From contig CM018697.1 in NCBI GenBank assembly GCA_009363875.1, positions 49,741,484 through 49,805,483 of the forward strand: a stretch of 64,000 nucleotides of DNA, given 5' to 3'. Positions within the stretch are counted from its first letter, which is position 1; each line of letters starts with the position of its first letter. This DNA is from Mikania micrantha. Taxonomy: Eukaryota; Streptophyta; Magnoliopsida; Asterales; Asteraceae. The position numbers and the translations under genes were made by a program. This document shows, piece after piece, positions 11,056 through 22,340 of the stretch. The notes below the pieces were generated by a model, which was not told the DNA's origin, made no database searches, and saw nothing but the letters and a program-made list of their open reading frames with translations.

Positions 11056-11713
11056 TTCTACAAATAGAAATAAAAGAAATTAGAAACAAAATTTAAGTAA
11101 AATTAACAAAATAAAAAATAAAAAAATTTCTAAGTAAAAAACAGCGAACCTATCCTTCTTAGACGAACCTTACTGCTAGACGAACCCTATTGCAAGATGA
11201 ACCCTACAATGACCAAACCTTGCAATGACCGAACCTTGTATTGAACGAACCTTTTAAATGAACGAACCTTGTTAGTCAAACGAACCTTGACCAAAAGATT
11301 CGTTGCTTTTAAAAGTCAAAGATTCGCCACGAACCTAAACAAATCCAACGAACCCTCAAGGTTCGACGAACCTAAGGTTCGTTCAGCGAACCTGTTCATC
11401 GTCCCAGTTTCAACACTTGAATCAAAAAATTTAATCTGATGTAAAACAAATCATACACCTTGGTTCGAAACTTATCGATGAACAACTTTAACAAAGATGA
11501 TTTATCCAATTTTTAGATTTTAACCATATTAAAGTCAAATTACAAATTCAAACTTAAAAATTCTAAAAACTCTCAGATCTCTCAAATTACTCGGTCAAAT
11601 TCCAAAATTTTTACCTAGAAATGTTCACAAGATGATTCTGAATCTAATGATAACAACAAAAAGTTCTGGGAGTTCCAAGATCGAAAATCGAAAAAAAAAA
11701 TTCTCTCGAGGGT

Positions 11714-11930
11714 TCGTCGTCTGTGAACAAGATGAAAGTGACGAACCATTTTCGCGAACCATATATTTATACCTCACGAACCTTTCCAGCGAACCATTGG
11801 AACGAACCATCTTGCGAACTATCTCCACGAACCCTAACTCACGAACTATCATCACGAACCTTACCAACGAACTATCTCAGCGAACCTTACCAACGAACCC
11901 ATTCAACGAACCTTCTCAAAACATGATTTT
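11714..11930 (-). promoter_or_regulatory. Candidate internal promoter of Cop3 aORF
   Basis: On the minus strand GGTATAAATATATGG (11759-11773) is a good TATA box. Upstream of it, and partly across it, I count 13 copies of CGAAC[C/T] (plus-strand reading) in about 200 bp, spaced roughly 10-20 bp. The layout copies the Cop3 U3: motif cluster, TATA, leader with a second cluster, start codon. This is an inference from layout; no transcript data are available. Confidence 0.5.
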
Positions 11931-12428
11931 TCTTCTAAAATCCAAAACAAAATTCATATTTAATTGTTCCAAAGTCAAACAAATAATCAAACATTATCAA
12001 TTTAACATCAGATTTGAATTTTTAAATTTTTAGAACAATTAAAATGCAATCTAACACAATTTACTAAAAAAATCTTTTTGTTTGAGAAAGATTCAGACAT
12101 GAGATCATATTATATTACAATTTTCAACATATCTGTTTATATTATATAACAATTATTTGTAAATTACAAGTCTACAATGATTGTTAATATACTTCTCCTT
12201 TTAAATTTAATTACTTAGTAAAGAAATCAGTTTAAACAAAATTATCAAACATTTTATAATGATCCAATTACTTGAACACATCCCCAATTTGTGAATAATT
12301 ATTCAAACATAAATGTTCTCAAACTAATACTATCAATTATACCTAGTCTGATCATGCAAAAATAAAGCAGAATTTTTTTTTGAAAAAAAAATAGAAAAAC
12401 AATTTGAATTTGTTCAAGATCATGGAAT

Positions 12429-12626
12429 CAAGGTTGATACTTACGTATACTCAAATGATCCAGAAAATGAACTAAACAATAATTTAAGTTTAAGATTTAA
12501 CAATCAGTTCGATATTCACATATACACATAGATTGTCCAAATCTTAAACAAAACCAAGAAAAACAAATTTGAATTGTCTAAAGCTAACACAATCAGGTCG
12601 ATACGTAAGTATACACAAAGAATGTA
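12429..12626 (-). repeat. Cop3 spacer repeats around a GATAC...GTATAC core
   Basis: Three divergent units, near 12430, 12501 and 12587, share CAATCAGGTCGATAC and GTATACACA...GAATGT. Similar units with the same spacing of about 80 bp occur in NA1, NA2 and NA3. Confidence 0.7.
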
Positions 12627-13027
12627 TCAGCTTTAAACTAAAATAAAAGAAAGACCAAATCAGAATTTCTTTATTAAAAAAAATTAAAGACATGATCAGC
12701 TAGAAATTTGACTTTATGTTCAAGAAACATTTTGTCAGAAAATTACCACTCTTTTAGGACAAAACTAAGTACTGCATTCTAAGCATTTGTTTCTTATAAA
12801 ATATTATCAAAAATTTATTCAAACTTATCTTTACTAAATTATAAACCTATCAACACATCATTTATAGCACTTGTAATTATTTTATAAATTTTAATAATAC
12901 AAACAGATATATTTCCAACTGTAAATAATGTACTATCATTTCTCACATAAACAAATCAATTTCTCATATTTTTAATTTTTTCTTGTTTATGAGTTTTTGA
13001 TTTTTAATATTTTTTATTTTCTAAAAC

Positions 13028-13045
13028 TATTCTCCCCCTAAAAAC
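13028..13045 (-). other. Internal polypurine tract just after Cop3 pol
   Basis: The minus strand reads TTTTTAGGGGGAGAATAG, about 50 bases after the pol stop. It looks like the 3' polypurine tract (TTTAGGGGGAGTT) and recurs at the same place in Cop2 and NA2/NA3. Confidence 0.6.
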
Positions 13046-13096
13046 AAAAACACACAAAAAATGAATAAAAATCTGATGTTATTTCAATAAAGTTGA

Positions 13097-16000
13097 TTAC
13101 GAAGGAATGTGATTCTTGAGTACCTCACCCATAACCCTGATTCCATTTAATTTGAGTAAATACTCAAAACGTTGTTTATCAAAGGCTTTGGTGAGAAGGT
13201 CTGCCCTTTGATCGTTTGTGTGTATCTTCACAACATCAATCAGCTTCTTTTCATAACAGTCTCTTATGAAATGAAACCGAATGTCAATATGTTTTGAACG
13301 TGAATGATACACTGGATTTTTGGTAATCGCAATCGCAACCTCATTGTCGACATGAATCGGGGTAGTTAGGAAATTAAGTCCATAGTCTCTCATCTGTTGT
13401 TGTATCCACAAAACTTGAGAACAACAACTGGCAGCTGCTACATATTCAGCTTCACATGTAGATGTAGCAACAGAAGTCTGTTTCTTGCACTGCCATGAGA
13501 CTAACCTCTCCCCCAGAAATTGAGCACCTCCAGTAGTTGATTTGGAGTCAGTCTTGCATCCTCCATAGTCTGAATCACTGTAAGCATGAAAGGAGTAGTT
13601 ATCATCCTTAGGATACCACAGACCGGTGTCTGGAGTACCCTTCAGATAACGTAAAATCCTCTTGACTGCAATCAGATGAGAAACCTTTGGTTTTGATTGA
13701 TAGCGAGCACAGATACTTGTAGCAAATACAATATCTGGTCAAGATGCAGTCAAATACATTAAGCTCCCAATCATTCCACGATATAATGTAGCATCAATTA
13801 TCTCTCCCTTAATATCCGGCTCAATCCCGTGATTGGGCTGGATGGGCGTGGAAATGGGTTTACAATCAAGCATGCTAAACCGTTTTAGCACGTCTTGAAT
13901 GTATTTGGTCTGATGGATAAAAATACCAGCATCAGACTGATCAATCTGTAAACCCAAAAAGAACTTAATGTCAGACATAGCACTCATCTCAAACTTCTCA
14001 ATCATAACCTGCTTAAATTCTAAACACATCTGCTCATCGGTAGATCCGAAGATGATGTCATCCACATAGATCTGAACAAGGAGAATGTCCTTGTTCTTTT
14101 CCCGATAAAACAGAGTTTTGTCTATCTGACCCCTATTGAACCCGTGTTCAATAAGATGAGTCGAGAGGGTCTCATACCAAGCTCGAGGAGCTTGATGAAG
14201 ACCGTACAGTGCTTTGTCGAGGATATAGACCTGATCCCGGTGGATAGGATCCTCAAAGCCCGGTGGCTGACAAACATACACTGTCTCCTTCAATGATCCA
14301 TAAAGGAATGCAGACTTGACATCCAACTGGTATACTTTGAACTTCTTGTGGGCAGCAAAAGATAGAAATAATCTAATCGCTTCAAGCCGCGCCACAGGTG
14401 CAAAAACCTCGTCATAATCAATTCCTTCTATTTGTCTGAACCCTTGGACAACCAAACGAGCCTTGTTTCGAACAATTACGCCTCTATCGTCTCGCTTACA
14501 CTTCAACACCAACCTGGTGCCAATCTTCTTTTCACCTTTTGGTAAATCTACCAAATGCCATACTCCAAGTTTCTGGAACTGATTAAGCTCCTCTTGCATG
14601 GCCTCCACCCAGGCAGGCTCACGCAAGGCTTCAGTTACAGATTTAGGTTCAATCTGAGAAACGAATGCAGAATGCATCCACAACTCTTGAGTCCCATGAT
14701 TTCGCTCCAGCTCAACGTACAAACTCTCCTCGTTTGTAACTTGCCTTCTCGTCTGTACTCCAACAGACGGATCTCCAATAATCTGCTTCACAGGGTGATT
14801 CACATGGACTCTAGACACTGGCACATGCGGTACTCCAACTCCATGATCAAGATTTGTGATATTCTGATCTGTATCTTGATCTTGAGAAAGAGCATCTTCA
14901 AATATATCCTGATCATCCTCCGATGACCAATCAACATTAACAGCTTCAGAAGTGCTTTCCTCAGTTGGACCAACTTCTTCAGATGATTGAGAAACTCCTT
15001 GTCCATCAGAATTTTGAAGATCATATAACATCTGCAAAGAAATTTCATCATCAGTAACAGTAGGAGACAAGTTAAAAGACTCGAAAAGTTTATCATAATC
15101 GAATAGCCAATTTGGACCTTTGCCTTCCGGTATAGGTGTATGTCGTTGAACATCCACATTATACCAGAGTTCCACAACACCTGTGCGTTTGTTAAACACA
15201 CGTTTGTTTGGTAGGCTATAACCCAGAAAGAAACCTTCTTCAACCTTAGAGTTGAATTTAGCATCTTTCTTGAGCATTGTACAAGGAGCCCCAAAGGGTT
15301 CCAGGTGTTCCAAATTTGGTTTCCGATTCTGAAGAAGTTCATAACAAGTCTTTTTATGTCCTTTGACTATCAGCACTCTATTAGGGGTAAAACAGGAGGT
15401 CGCTACGGCTTCACTCCAGAATGTAATGGGCAACTTCGAATCAGCAAACATCGTTCTAGCAGACTCTATCAATGTACGATTTTTCCTCTCAGCTACACCG
15501 TTCATTTGTGGTTCATACGGTGCACTAAACTGCTGCTGAATCCCTTTAGAATCACAAAAAGCTTCCATATTCTGATTCTTGGATTCTGTCCCATTGTCTG
15601 ATCGAACCCGCCTAACCCTTAACTTGTACAAAGTCTCCAATCTGTTCACAAGCAACACAAAATTTTCATAAGTTTCTGATTTAGTCTATAAAAATAAAAC
15701 CCATGAAAATCGAAAAAAATCATCGGTCACAACAAAGCAATAAGATTCACCACCAATACTCTTCACATTAATCGGTCCAAACAGATCCATGTGAAGGAGT
15801 TCTAATGGTTTATCAATAGAAAAGACAGTTTTAGACTTATGCGACCTCCTTTTCTGTTTTCCTTTTTTACAAGAAACACACACATCAGGTAATCTAAAAT
15901 GTTTAACATGTACACCATCAACCAAGTGATTATGTACAAGATAATTCATTTTTCTGATGTGTATGTGACCCATTCGTCTATGCCAAGACCAAGTATCCTG

Positions 16001-16435
16001 TTCTGTGGCCTTCGACACTAGACATGTTTCAACTTGATTTACCGTCTCCGCCTTAGCCATGTCCAACACATATAAGTCCTTATACCTGTCGGCAATCATC
16101 AGAATCCAGTCATCAGGAATTTGAATACCTTGTTTGAGCACATAGCATTTCTTGTCATCAAACAACACTTGATAACCTTTATCACATATCTGTGATACAC
16201 TTAAAAGATTGTTAGTTAACTCCTTGCAGAAATTGACATTATCAAAGGAAACTTTACCGTTAGTCAAACTACCACATCCAGTAATCTGACCACCCTTATC
16301 TCCTGCAAAGTTAACGTAACATCCTTTCATTTCCTTGAAATCTCTCAACAATACTAACTCTCCTGTCATATGCCTGGAGCATCCACTATCAACAATCAAT
16401 CGACTGTTGATATGGCCCGTGAATGCATCCTGCAT
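13097..16435 (-). pseudogene. Cop3 pol: protease, integrase, reverse transcriptase, RNase H (three open blocks)
   Basis: Block 16435-15686 holds the protease (VDSGCSRHMTGE), the pre-integrase zinc site (HRRMGH...CVSCKKGKQ) and the start of integrase (LLHMDLFGPIN, VVTDDFFRFSW). It stops at a TAG. Block 15658-13739 holds the integrase core (RSDNGTES, NGVAERKNRT), the RVT_2 reverse transcriptase with YVDDIIFGS near 14050-14070, and LDKALYGLHQAPRAWYETL. It ends at a TGA where TGG (Trp of TASWPDI) is expected. RNase H follows to 13097 (YSDSDYGGCK, CEAEYVAAASC, then KHIDIRFHFIRDCYEKKLI). All domains of copia pol are present in order, so only point lesions break it. Integrase lies before RT, as is diagnostic for copia. 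Confidence 0.92.
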
Positions 16436-16460
16436 AATAAATTAAAACAAAATTTGATTA
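16430..16460 (-). promoter_or_regulatory. Cop3 gag stop with overlapping 3'-splice-site-like sequence
   Basis: On the minus strand the gag frame ends TGG TAC TAA. The TAA sits in ACTAAT, followed by a T-rich tract and TTATGCAG|GATGC, the start of the protease frame. Branch point, pyrimidine tract and acceptor are all in plausible positions. Confidence 0.5.
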
Positions 16461-19413
16461 GTACCAAAAGGGATGACTCCCGCCTTTCCGGCGTTGAGTC
16501 TCCCCGAACCGCCTCCTGCCGTTCGATCTTGATGAACTACTTGAAGAACCATCTTCCAAGTATTCATCATCTCTCAAATCAAATCTATCTCCTGACCTGT
16601 ATCTGGATTTCCAATAAGAATTTGAATTTGAATTTTGTTTTGAAAATTTTTTATGATGAAAGTTATCATAAAATTCATCATTAGATGATGATGACCTGTT
16701 CAAAACCTTTTTACCTTTTTGTTGATTATCAAAAACTCTTCGTTTATGAAATTTTTCATCCTTAACCCAGATACACTCAGGATCAAATTTCCTGAGAATT
16801 TTCATCTCATCCTCACTAGGCTTTACCCTCCTAGGAGTTCTATCAGAATGAATTACCCGACTGTCATTAGAAGAGATTTTCTTCTTAACCTTGTGATTTG
16901 GACAATTAACAGAAATATGCCCTTTTCCTCCACAAGTGAAACACTGTCGTGTTTCTCGTGGAGTAAAAGTATGAAATCTGTTACAATTATCCATATCACA
17001 TTCAGCAATGACATGTCCCAGTTTCCCGCATCTGTAGCATTTCCTTGATGACACCTTCTTTGGCTTTTCATCACACCCCTTAGATGAATCCAAAGATTTG
17101 GATGCTACAGATGAAGATTGAATCTTTTTCTTCAAATCAGTGACTTTGGTTTTAACATTCTTTTGAAAATTCTTTGAAGTTCCCTTGTTTCCAACCCCAC
17201 TTTGATTAACATTGTCAACAACTTTGACCAACTTCTTGTCAATTTTTTTAACAAATTTCTCTGGTTTTTGAAAAAAATTGCTTGACTCTCCTTTTTGTGT
17301 TGTTGATGACTCAACAAACACAATTGGCTTAACAGTAGAAGTAGTCTTGACTTTTAGGTTTGATTTTGAAACAAACTTGTGTTTAGTCACAGAATTCCCA
17401 ATATTTTTTATTTCAGATTTTGATTTCTGAAAAACTTGACTCTTCTTATCCACAGACTTGTTCTTTTGATGACCAATCATCCTTAGAATATCATCTGGAT
17501 ATTCTAAATCAGTGATGTCCTCATTGATAGGAGCATCATTGTCAACAACATCCCTCTCATGATCAGATCCACTCTTCTTTAATGAAATAGGATCAACTTC
17601 TAAATCAGGCTCAAGTTGTGGTCTTGGTACAAAACTAGAAGGAGGTGGAAAACCGTTTAATGACATATGCGGAATTCTGATAGTTTTCAAGCTTGGCTTT
17701 GTTTAATTCAGCTTCAGCTTTTGCTTCTGCCAATTCCACTTTTAACTTCTGAACTGAGTCTAAATGTACAAAAACTGCATAATTGTTTTGCAAAACCTTG
17801 ATTTTCAAGTCTTCATTTTCTTTGCTAAGATCGATTATCTTCTTATCAAATGCCTTTTCTTTAGAAATCAACTTTTTGTTTGCCTCTGTGCATTCCCTCA
17901 GATCAGAAGTTAACTGAGAATTCATTTCTTTAAGTCTATCTATCATCTTATACAAATCACTTTGTACCTTAGTCATCTCATCAATTTTCTCTTTTCCTTT
18001 GCTAGATTCTTCTTCCAAAGAAGCCATGAACGCACCCATAAGATCATCATACTTGACACCCCAATCATAACCTTCATCAGCTTGACTCACAAGTGCTTTA
18101 GACGTTGATTCCTCAGATTTCTCTTTCTTTTTCTGATATTCTACCTTTGGCTTGAAAGGATTCAAATTTCCTTGCTTCTTGGGATTCTTACATTCTCTTG
18201 CAAAATGACCGTGTTCACCACAGTTATAACACTGTGTAGATTTTGGATTGAATCCAAACTTTGTATTTCGGTCAAAAGTGAACTTCTTTCCAGTTTTCTT
18301 CTCATAACGATTTATTCTTCGAATAACACTTGCAAGAGCCCACTGAGTATCAATCAATTCCATCTCGTCCTCATCTATCTGCGCATAGTCTTCAAAAGTC
18401 AAATTGGCATTTCCAATTCTTCCAGCTACTTGCTCATCATATGCACTCACTACACATGATAAAATAGACATGTGATCTTTTACTGCTTCAACTGTTACTT
18501 TTCCCAAATTTGAAGTATTCAGCTGTACTGGTGGTGATGCAGATTCAGACTTTTTCTCATTGATCGGACAATGTGAACTAGAACTTGAAGGTACAGAAGA
18601 ACTCTGAGTAGTTTCAGAAGTTCTAGATACAAAAGCAGTCTGTATCTTTGCAGATACAGCAGGAGGTGTAGCAACTGAACCACCATATAAAGAAGGATCT
18701 TGAGTGACATTTACTCTTCTTGCTTTACGTTTGTCCTTCATTTCTTGTTCCTCCAGTTTCTGAATAAACTCTACCAATGTCAATCCAGGTAGATTTTCTC
18801 TCAATATGAGCACCAAAGAATTCCACTTATCTGGCAATGCATCAGCTAAACAGTCTATCTTCTCATCTTCAGTATACTCAATGCCATATTTCCTTACTTC
18901 AGTCAACAAATGTCTGTATCTGGTAATCAAGGCATCTAGAGTTTCATTTCCGATGATGTTGAAATTCTCAAACTCCTTTCTGATGTCAGTAGCTTTCATT
19001 TTCTTCAGATTTGTGTTTCCTTCAACTCTGGCCTTCAATGCATTCCACAAACTATATGCAGTCTTGTGCTCATCAAACTGATGCAAAATTTGATTTGGAA
19101 TAGCTTGACTTAATAACCAGTAAGCTTTCTTCTCTGAGTCATACTTCTTCCTTTCATCTACATCTAACCTTTCCAAGAGTTGATACAAATCAGTTCCAAC
19201 TACCCTTGGTCTCTCATAAGGAGATAAAATCCTTTCCCATAAATTTGTATCTGTGCCATTAAGATGAGTCTCAAATCTTCCTTTCTAGTTATCATAGTCA
19301 GCTAAATCCAATAACTTTGGCACTTTATTGGTACTGCCAACTTCAGTTTCACTGATTAAAATGCTTTGAAGTTTGGAATTCTGACTTGCCATAGCCGCGT
19401 ACATGTCAGACAT
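16458..19413 (-). pseudogene. Cop3 gag (two lesions)
   Basis: Gag forms the particle that packages element RNA. The likely start is ATG 19413 (MSDMYAAMASQNSKLQ). An in-frame TAG at 19285-19287 replaces the Trp of the conserved YDNWKGRF. From there a 517-codon open stretch contains the UBN2-type Gag core (LWNALKARVEGNTNLKKMKA) and a zinc knuckle CYNCGEHGHFAREC (18190-18230), then a long coiled coil (17760-17960). A frameshift near 17650-17690 leads to the 410-codon tail with two more knuckles, CYRCGKLGHVIAEC and CFTCGGKGHISVNC (16910-17045), and a Ser/Arg-rich end. It stops at TAA 16458. Three knuckles and a coil make a long Gag, usual for this lineage. Confidence 0.88.
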
Positions 19414-20187
19414 AATTTCTGAATTTGAAATCAGCGAACCTTTTCACACTTTGAACTAGCCGAACCTTCAACTAATCCTCAGACGAACCTTTAGACAAAA
19501 TTCTATCTCAGCCGAACCTTCAGACGAACCTCAGCCGAACCTATGGACTAAATTTTGCTTCAGCCGAACCTTCAGACGAACGAACCTATGGACTAAATTT
19601 GTCTTCTGAGCAGCGAATCTTTGAAATTCACGAACCTTTTCACAGACGAACTCTTAATACTGACGAACCTTTAGTTCAACCGAACCCAATCAGTGAACCT
19701 TTTGCCGAACTATCAAACGAACTATTACCACAAACAAGCGAACTATATTGACGAACCTTGCCGAACTATCACCCAAACTAGCGAACTATATTGACGAACC
19801 TTGCCGAACTATTACCCAAACTAGCGAACTATATTGACAAACCTTGTCGAACCTTCAGCCAATTGTCAAACGAATCCTCTGAAAACTCAAAATAACAGCG
19901 AACCTTTGTCTTCAGCAAATCACAGGTTCGTGGAACGAACCTGTAGCGCAGATTTGAAATTTTTGAGCGGGAAACTTTTCAAAACTTCAAGAAATCCTTC
20001 CAAATCTCTACCAAAATACTTCCAAAACTTCAATTGTTGTAATTCAACAACAATTGACAATATAAACAACCTCAAACACCAGAAAATCAGTCAAAAAGAA
20101 AATAGAAAGTAGCCATTGATGATCTTCATATCTTCAAATCTTCAAATGCTTGAAATCCTTGAATTTGTAGTGTAGAACTTCACCAAA
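19414..20187 (-). other. Cop3 gag leader with CGAACC iterons
   Basis: This is noncoding DNA between PBS and gag. From about 19434 to 19945 it is packed with CGAACC, CCGAACCT, GCGAACTAT and related motifs, including a local tandem duplication (GCGAACTATATTGACGAACC repeated near 19738, 19781 and 19822). It has no credible ORF. Confidence 0.85.
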
Positions 20188-20200
20188 CTCTCTGATACCA
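20188..20200 (-). other. Cop3 primer-binding site
   Basis: The minus strand reads TGGTATCAGAGAG one base inside the 5' LTR. It is complementary to the 3' end of plant initiator-Met tRNA. Confidence 0.9.
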
Positions 20201-20201
20201 C

Positions 20202-20665
20202 TGTAGGTTTGGTGAAACCGTTCAGGATCGAAATACAAGTTCTACAAACTATCTACTACGTGCGGAATCCATAGTTGATATGTATGAAATTCAAGAACAC
20301 AAGCAATTCAATAAAAACTTCTTGTATTATCAACAAATGATTACAAGATCACTCAATCTAACAAACTTCTCACACAGAGAATATCAGCAGATCTCTCTAA
20401 AGCACTCAACAAAAAACTACTGAAATAACAAACAAAACAACTATATATAGTAACAAAACCAGCGAACCTTAGGTTCGTGAGCCGAACCCTAAGGTTTGCT
20501 AGACGAACCTTTAGGTTTAACAAACGAAACTATTCCAGGTTATAGGTTCGCCGAACCTGCCTAGGTTCGTGGGCCAAACGAACCTTGACAAACCTAGCCG
20601 AACCCTTTACAATTCAAAATAAATACAACTTTTGAATAGCAAACCATTTCAAATATGCACTAACA
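20202..20665 (-). repeat. Cop3 5' LTR
   Basis: 464 bp, identical by eye to the 3' LTR except for two substitutions and the absence of one 26-bp iteron unit. TATA is at 20440-20451 and the U3 motif cluster at 20458-20605. Confidence 0.94.
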
Positions 20666-20670
20666 CATAC

Positions 20671-22340
20671 TCCCCTACAACCTTGCTATCAACATACTTC
20701 CCTTCAGTTGTAGCTGTTATATTTTCACACAGAAAATACATCAGTCTCTTTGTTTCTACTTCACCCTCTCAATCTTAGTTTCATTCTCTCTCTCTCTCTC
20801 TCTCTCCATCTTATGTCTTTCTTTTTCAAGATTCACTTGCTGAGGACTGCAGTGATATCTTCAACACACAGATCTTCATCACTCTTATCACCCGCATCAG
20901 TTGATACATAATCAAAACTAAATATTTTGCTTCACATGTGATTATACTTGATGCCTCATCACAATTCCAATTTCTCTTTGTCACTTATTAACAGTAAATC
21001 AATTATGGTGTTTACAAAGAATTAGTAAGTCACATCGGATAGTCTAAAAGAAAATAGAAGAATATTTTTATGAATTTTTTCAATGATTTGAATAAACTCC
21101 CCCTAAAGCTATGAATTACAAAATTGTATAATCTAGAATCCTTCAAAATTTGTATTCTAACTAAAAAATAAATATGTTTTTGATGAGAAAGATCCAAACA
21201 TGAGATCATATTGTAATCATACCTCTGCATTACTTGTTGATGATTAATGATATTTATTTATTCAATGCACAAGCCCAGGACGATTGCCAGTATATGGATC
21301 CACTTTAAATCTTACCACTTGTTGTGAATTTGGATTAATGAAAACCAATCACAAGACTTTGTGTTCCCCACTCACTTGAACACATCCCCGCTTTGTGAAA
21401 CATCAACCAACAGCGATGCCATTATAAATTCTAAATTCAAATTCTTTCTTAGTTTGATCATACAAAAATAAAGCAGAATATCTTTTGTGAAATAACAAAG
21501 TGTAAAATAAAACAGAATGTTCAAAATCCGGTAACAAGATTGATACTTCCGTATGCGCAGATGAAACCAGGTTATTGAACAAAAAAAATAACTTAAGTTT
21601 AAAACCTAGCAATCAGATCGATACTTCTGTATACACATAGAATGCCCAAGTTTTAAACAAGCCAAGAAAATAAAAGCAGAATGTTCAAAACATAACAATC
21701 AGGTCGATACGTAAGTTTACGCATAGAATGTCCATGTTTTGAACGAAAATAAACAAAAAAAAATGAACTCAGAATTTCTTTAAAAAATAAAACACATGAT
21801 CAAACTAGTATATGTACTAATACAATTAGCAATCACTGAGGCAAATGGCCAAGCACTCAGGACAAAGATCGAACACTGTGTTCTAAGTAATGTGTCCCAC
21901 AAAGAATGATTATGGCATTAGTCTACAGAAATCACAACTAAATGAAAGACCTACCAACATATCATACTGAGTGCATTGTGATCGCTTTGTATTTGATCTT
22001 GTATGATACAAGTAAGCTTTAGAATGTTACAATGTACAATCATATCTCAAAGGTCAGATCAATTTCTCAATTTTCTAATTTTATATTGTTTTTGATTTTT
22101 TTTTAAATTTTACTCCCCCTAAAATGCTAAAAATGAAAATCTTTTTGATTTTTAGAATTTTATAAGTACATAGAAAAATCAAACTTCCCGGAAAATTGAC
22201 AACCGATATGATTTACCATCTTTGTGAAACATTATGTTCAAAGTGACTTGAAAACATCAAGAAAATATGACAATGTAATTCCAAACCTCTCAAGTTCTCC
22301 AGAATAATATGACAGTTAAAGAATTAGAACGATTTTACCA
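20671..22340 (-). other. NA2 3' noncoding region
   Basis: No ORF of any merit. It contains a (TC)n tract at 20785-20806, purine tracts at 21093-21108 and 22111-22124 (AGGGGGAGT on the minus strand), three 80-bp-spaced GATAC...GTATAC repeats (21539-21735) and AT-rich DNA. It is homologous to the pol-aORF spacer of Cop3 and to NA1 and NA3. Confidence 0.85.

Larger units (their letters stand above)
11056..13027 (-). other. Cop3 pol-aORF spacer
   Basis: About 2 kb with no credible ORF. From high to low coordinate it contains AT-rich DNA, three divergent repeats around a GTATAC core (12429-12626), a candidate promoter with 13 CGAAC motifs and a TATA box (11714-11930), and an aORF leader with another CGAACC/GGTTCG cluster (11143-11400). 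The AT-rich and repeat part is homologous to the 3' noncoding part of NA1-NA3. Confidence 0.85.
7050..20665 (-). mobile_element. Cop3: nearly complete 13.6-kb copia (SIRE/Maximus-like) element
   Basis: Order on the minus strand: 5' LTR (20202-20665), PBS, iteron-rich leader, gag, pol, internal polypurine tract, spacer with repeats and a candidate internal promoter, aORF, polypurine tract, 3' LTR (7050-7539). TSD CATAC lies at 7045-7049 and 20666-20670. By eye the LTRs differ by two substitutions and one 26-bp unit, so insertion is recent. Even so gag, pol and aORF each carry at least one nonsense or frameshift lesion, so this copy is probably not autonomous as it stands. Confidence 0.95.

Noticed and set aside
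19434..19945. Iteron clusters as a CRISPR-like array
   Set aside because: Spacing is irregular, units are 6-15 bp and palindromic, and the DNA is plant nuclear retrotransposon sequence.
20188..20200. TGGTATCAGAGC blocks as tRNA gene remnants
   Set aside because: They match only the 3' acceptor end of initiator-Met tRNA, in reverse complement, and always sit next to an LTR, as primer-binding sites do.
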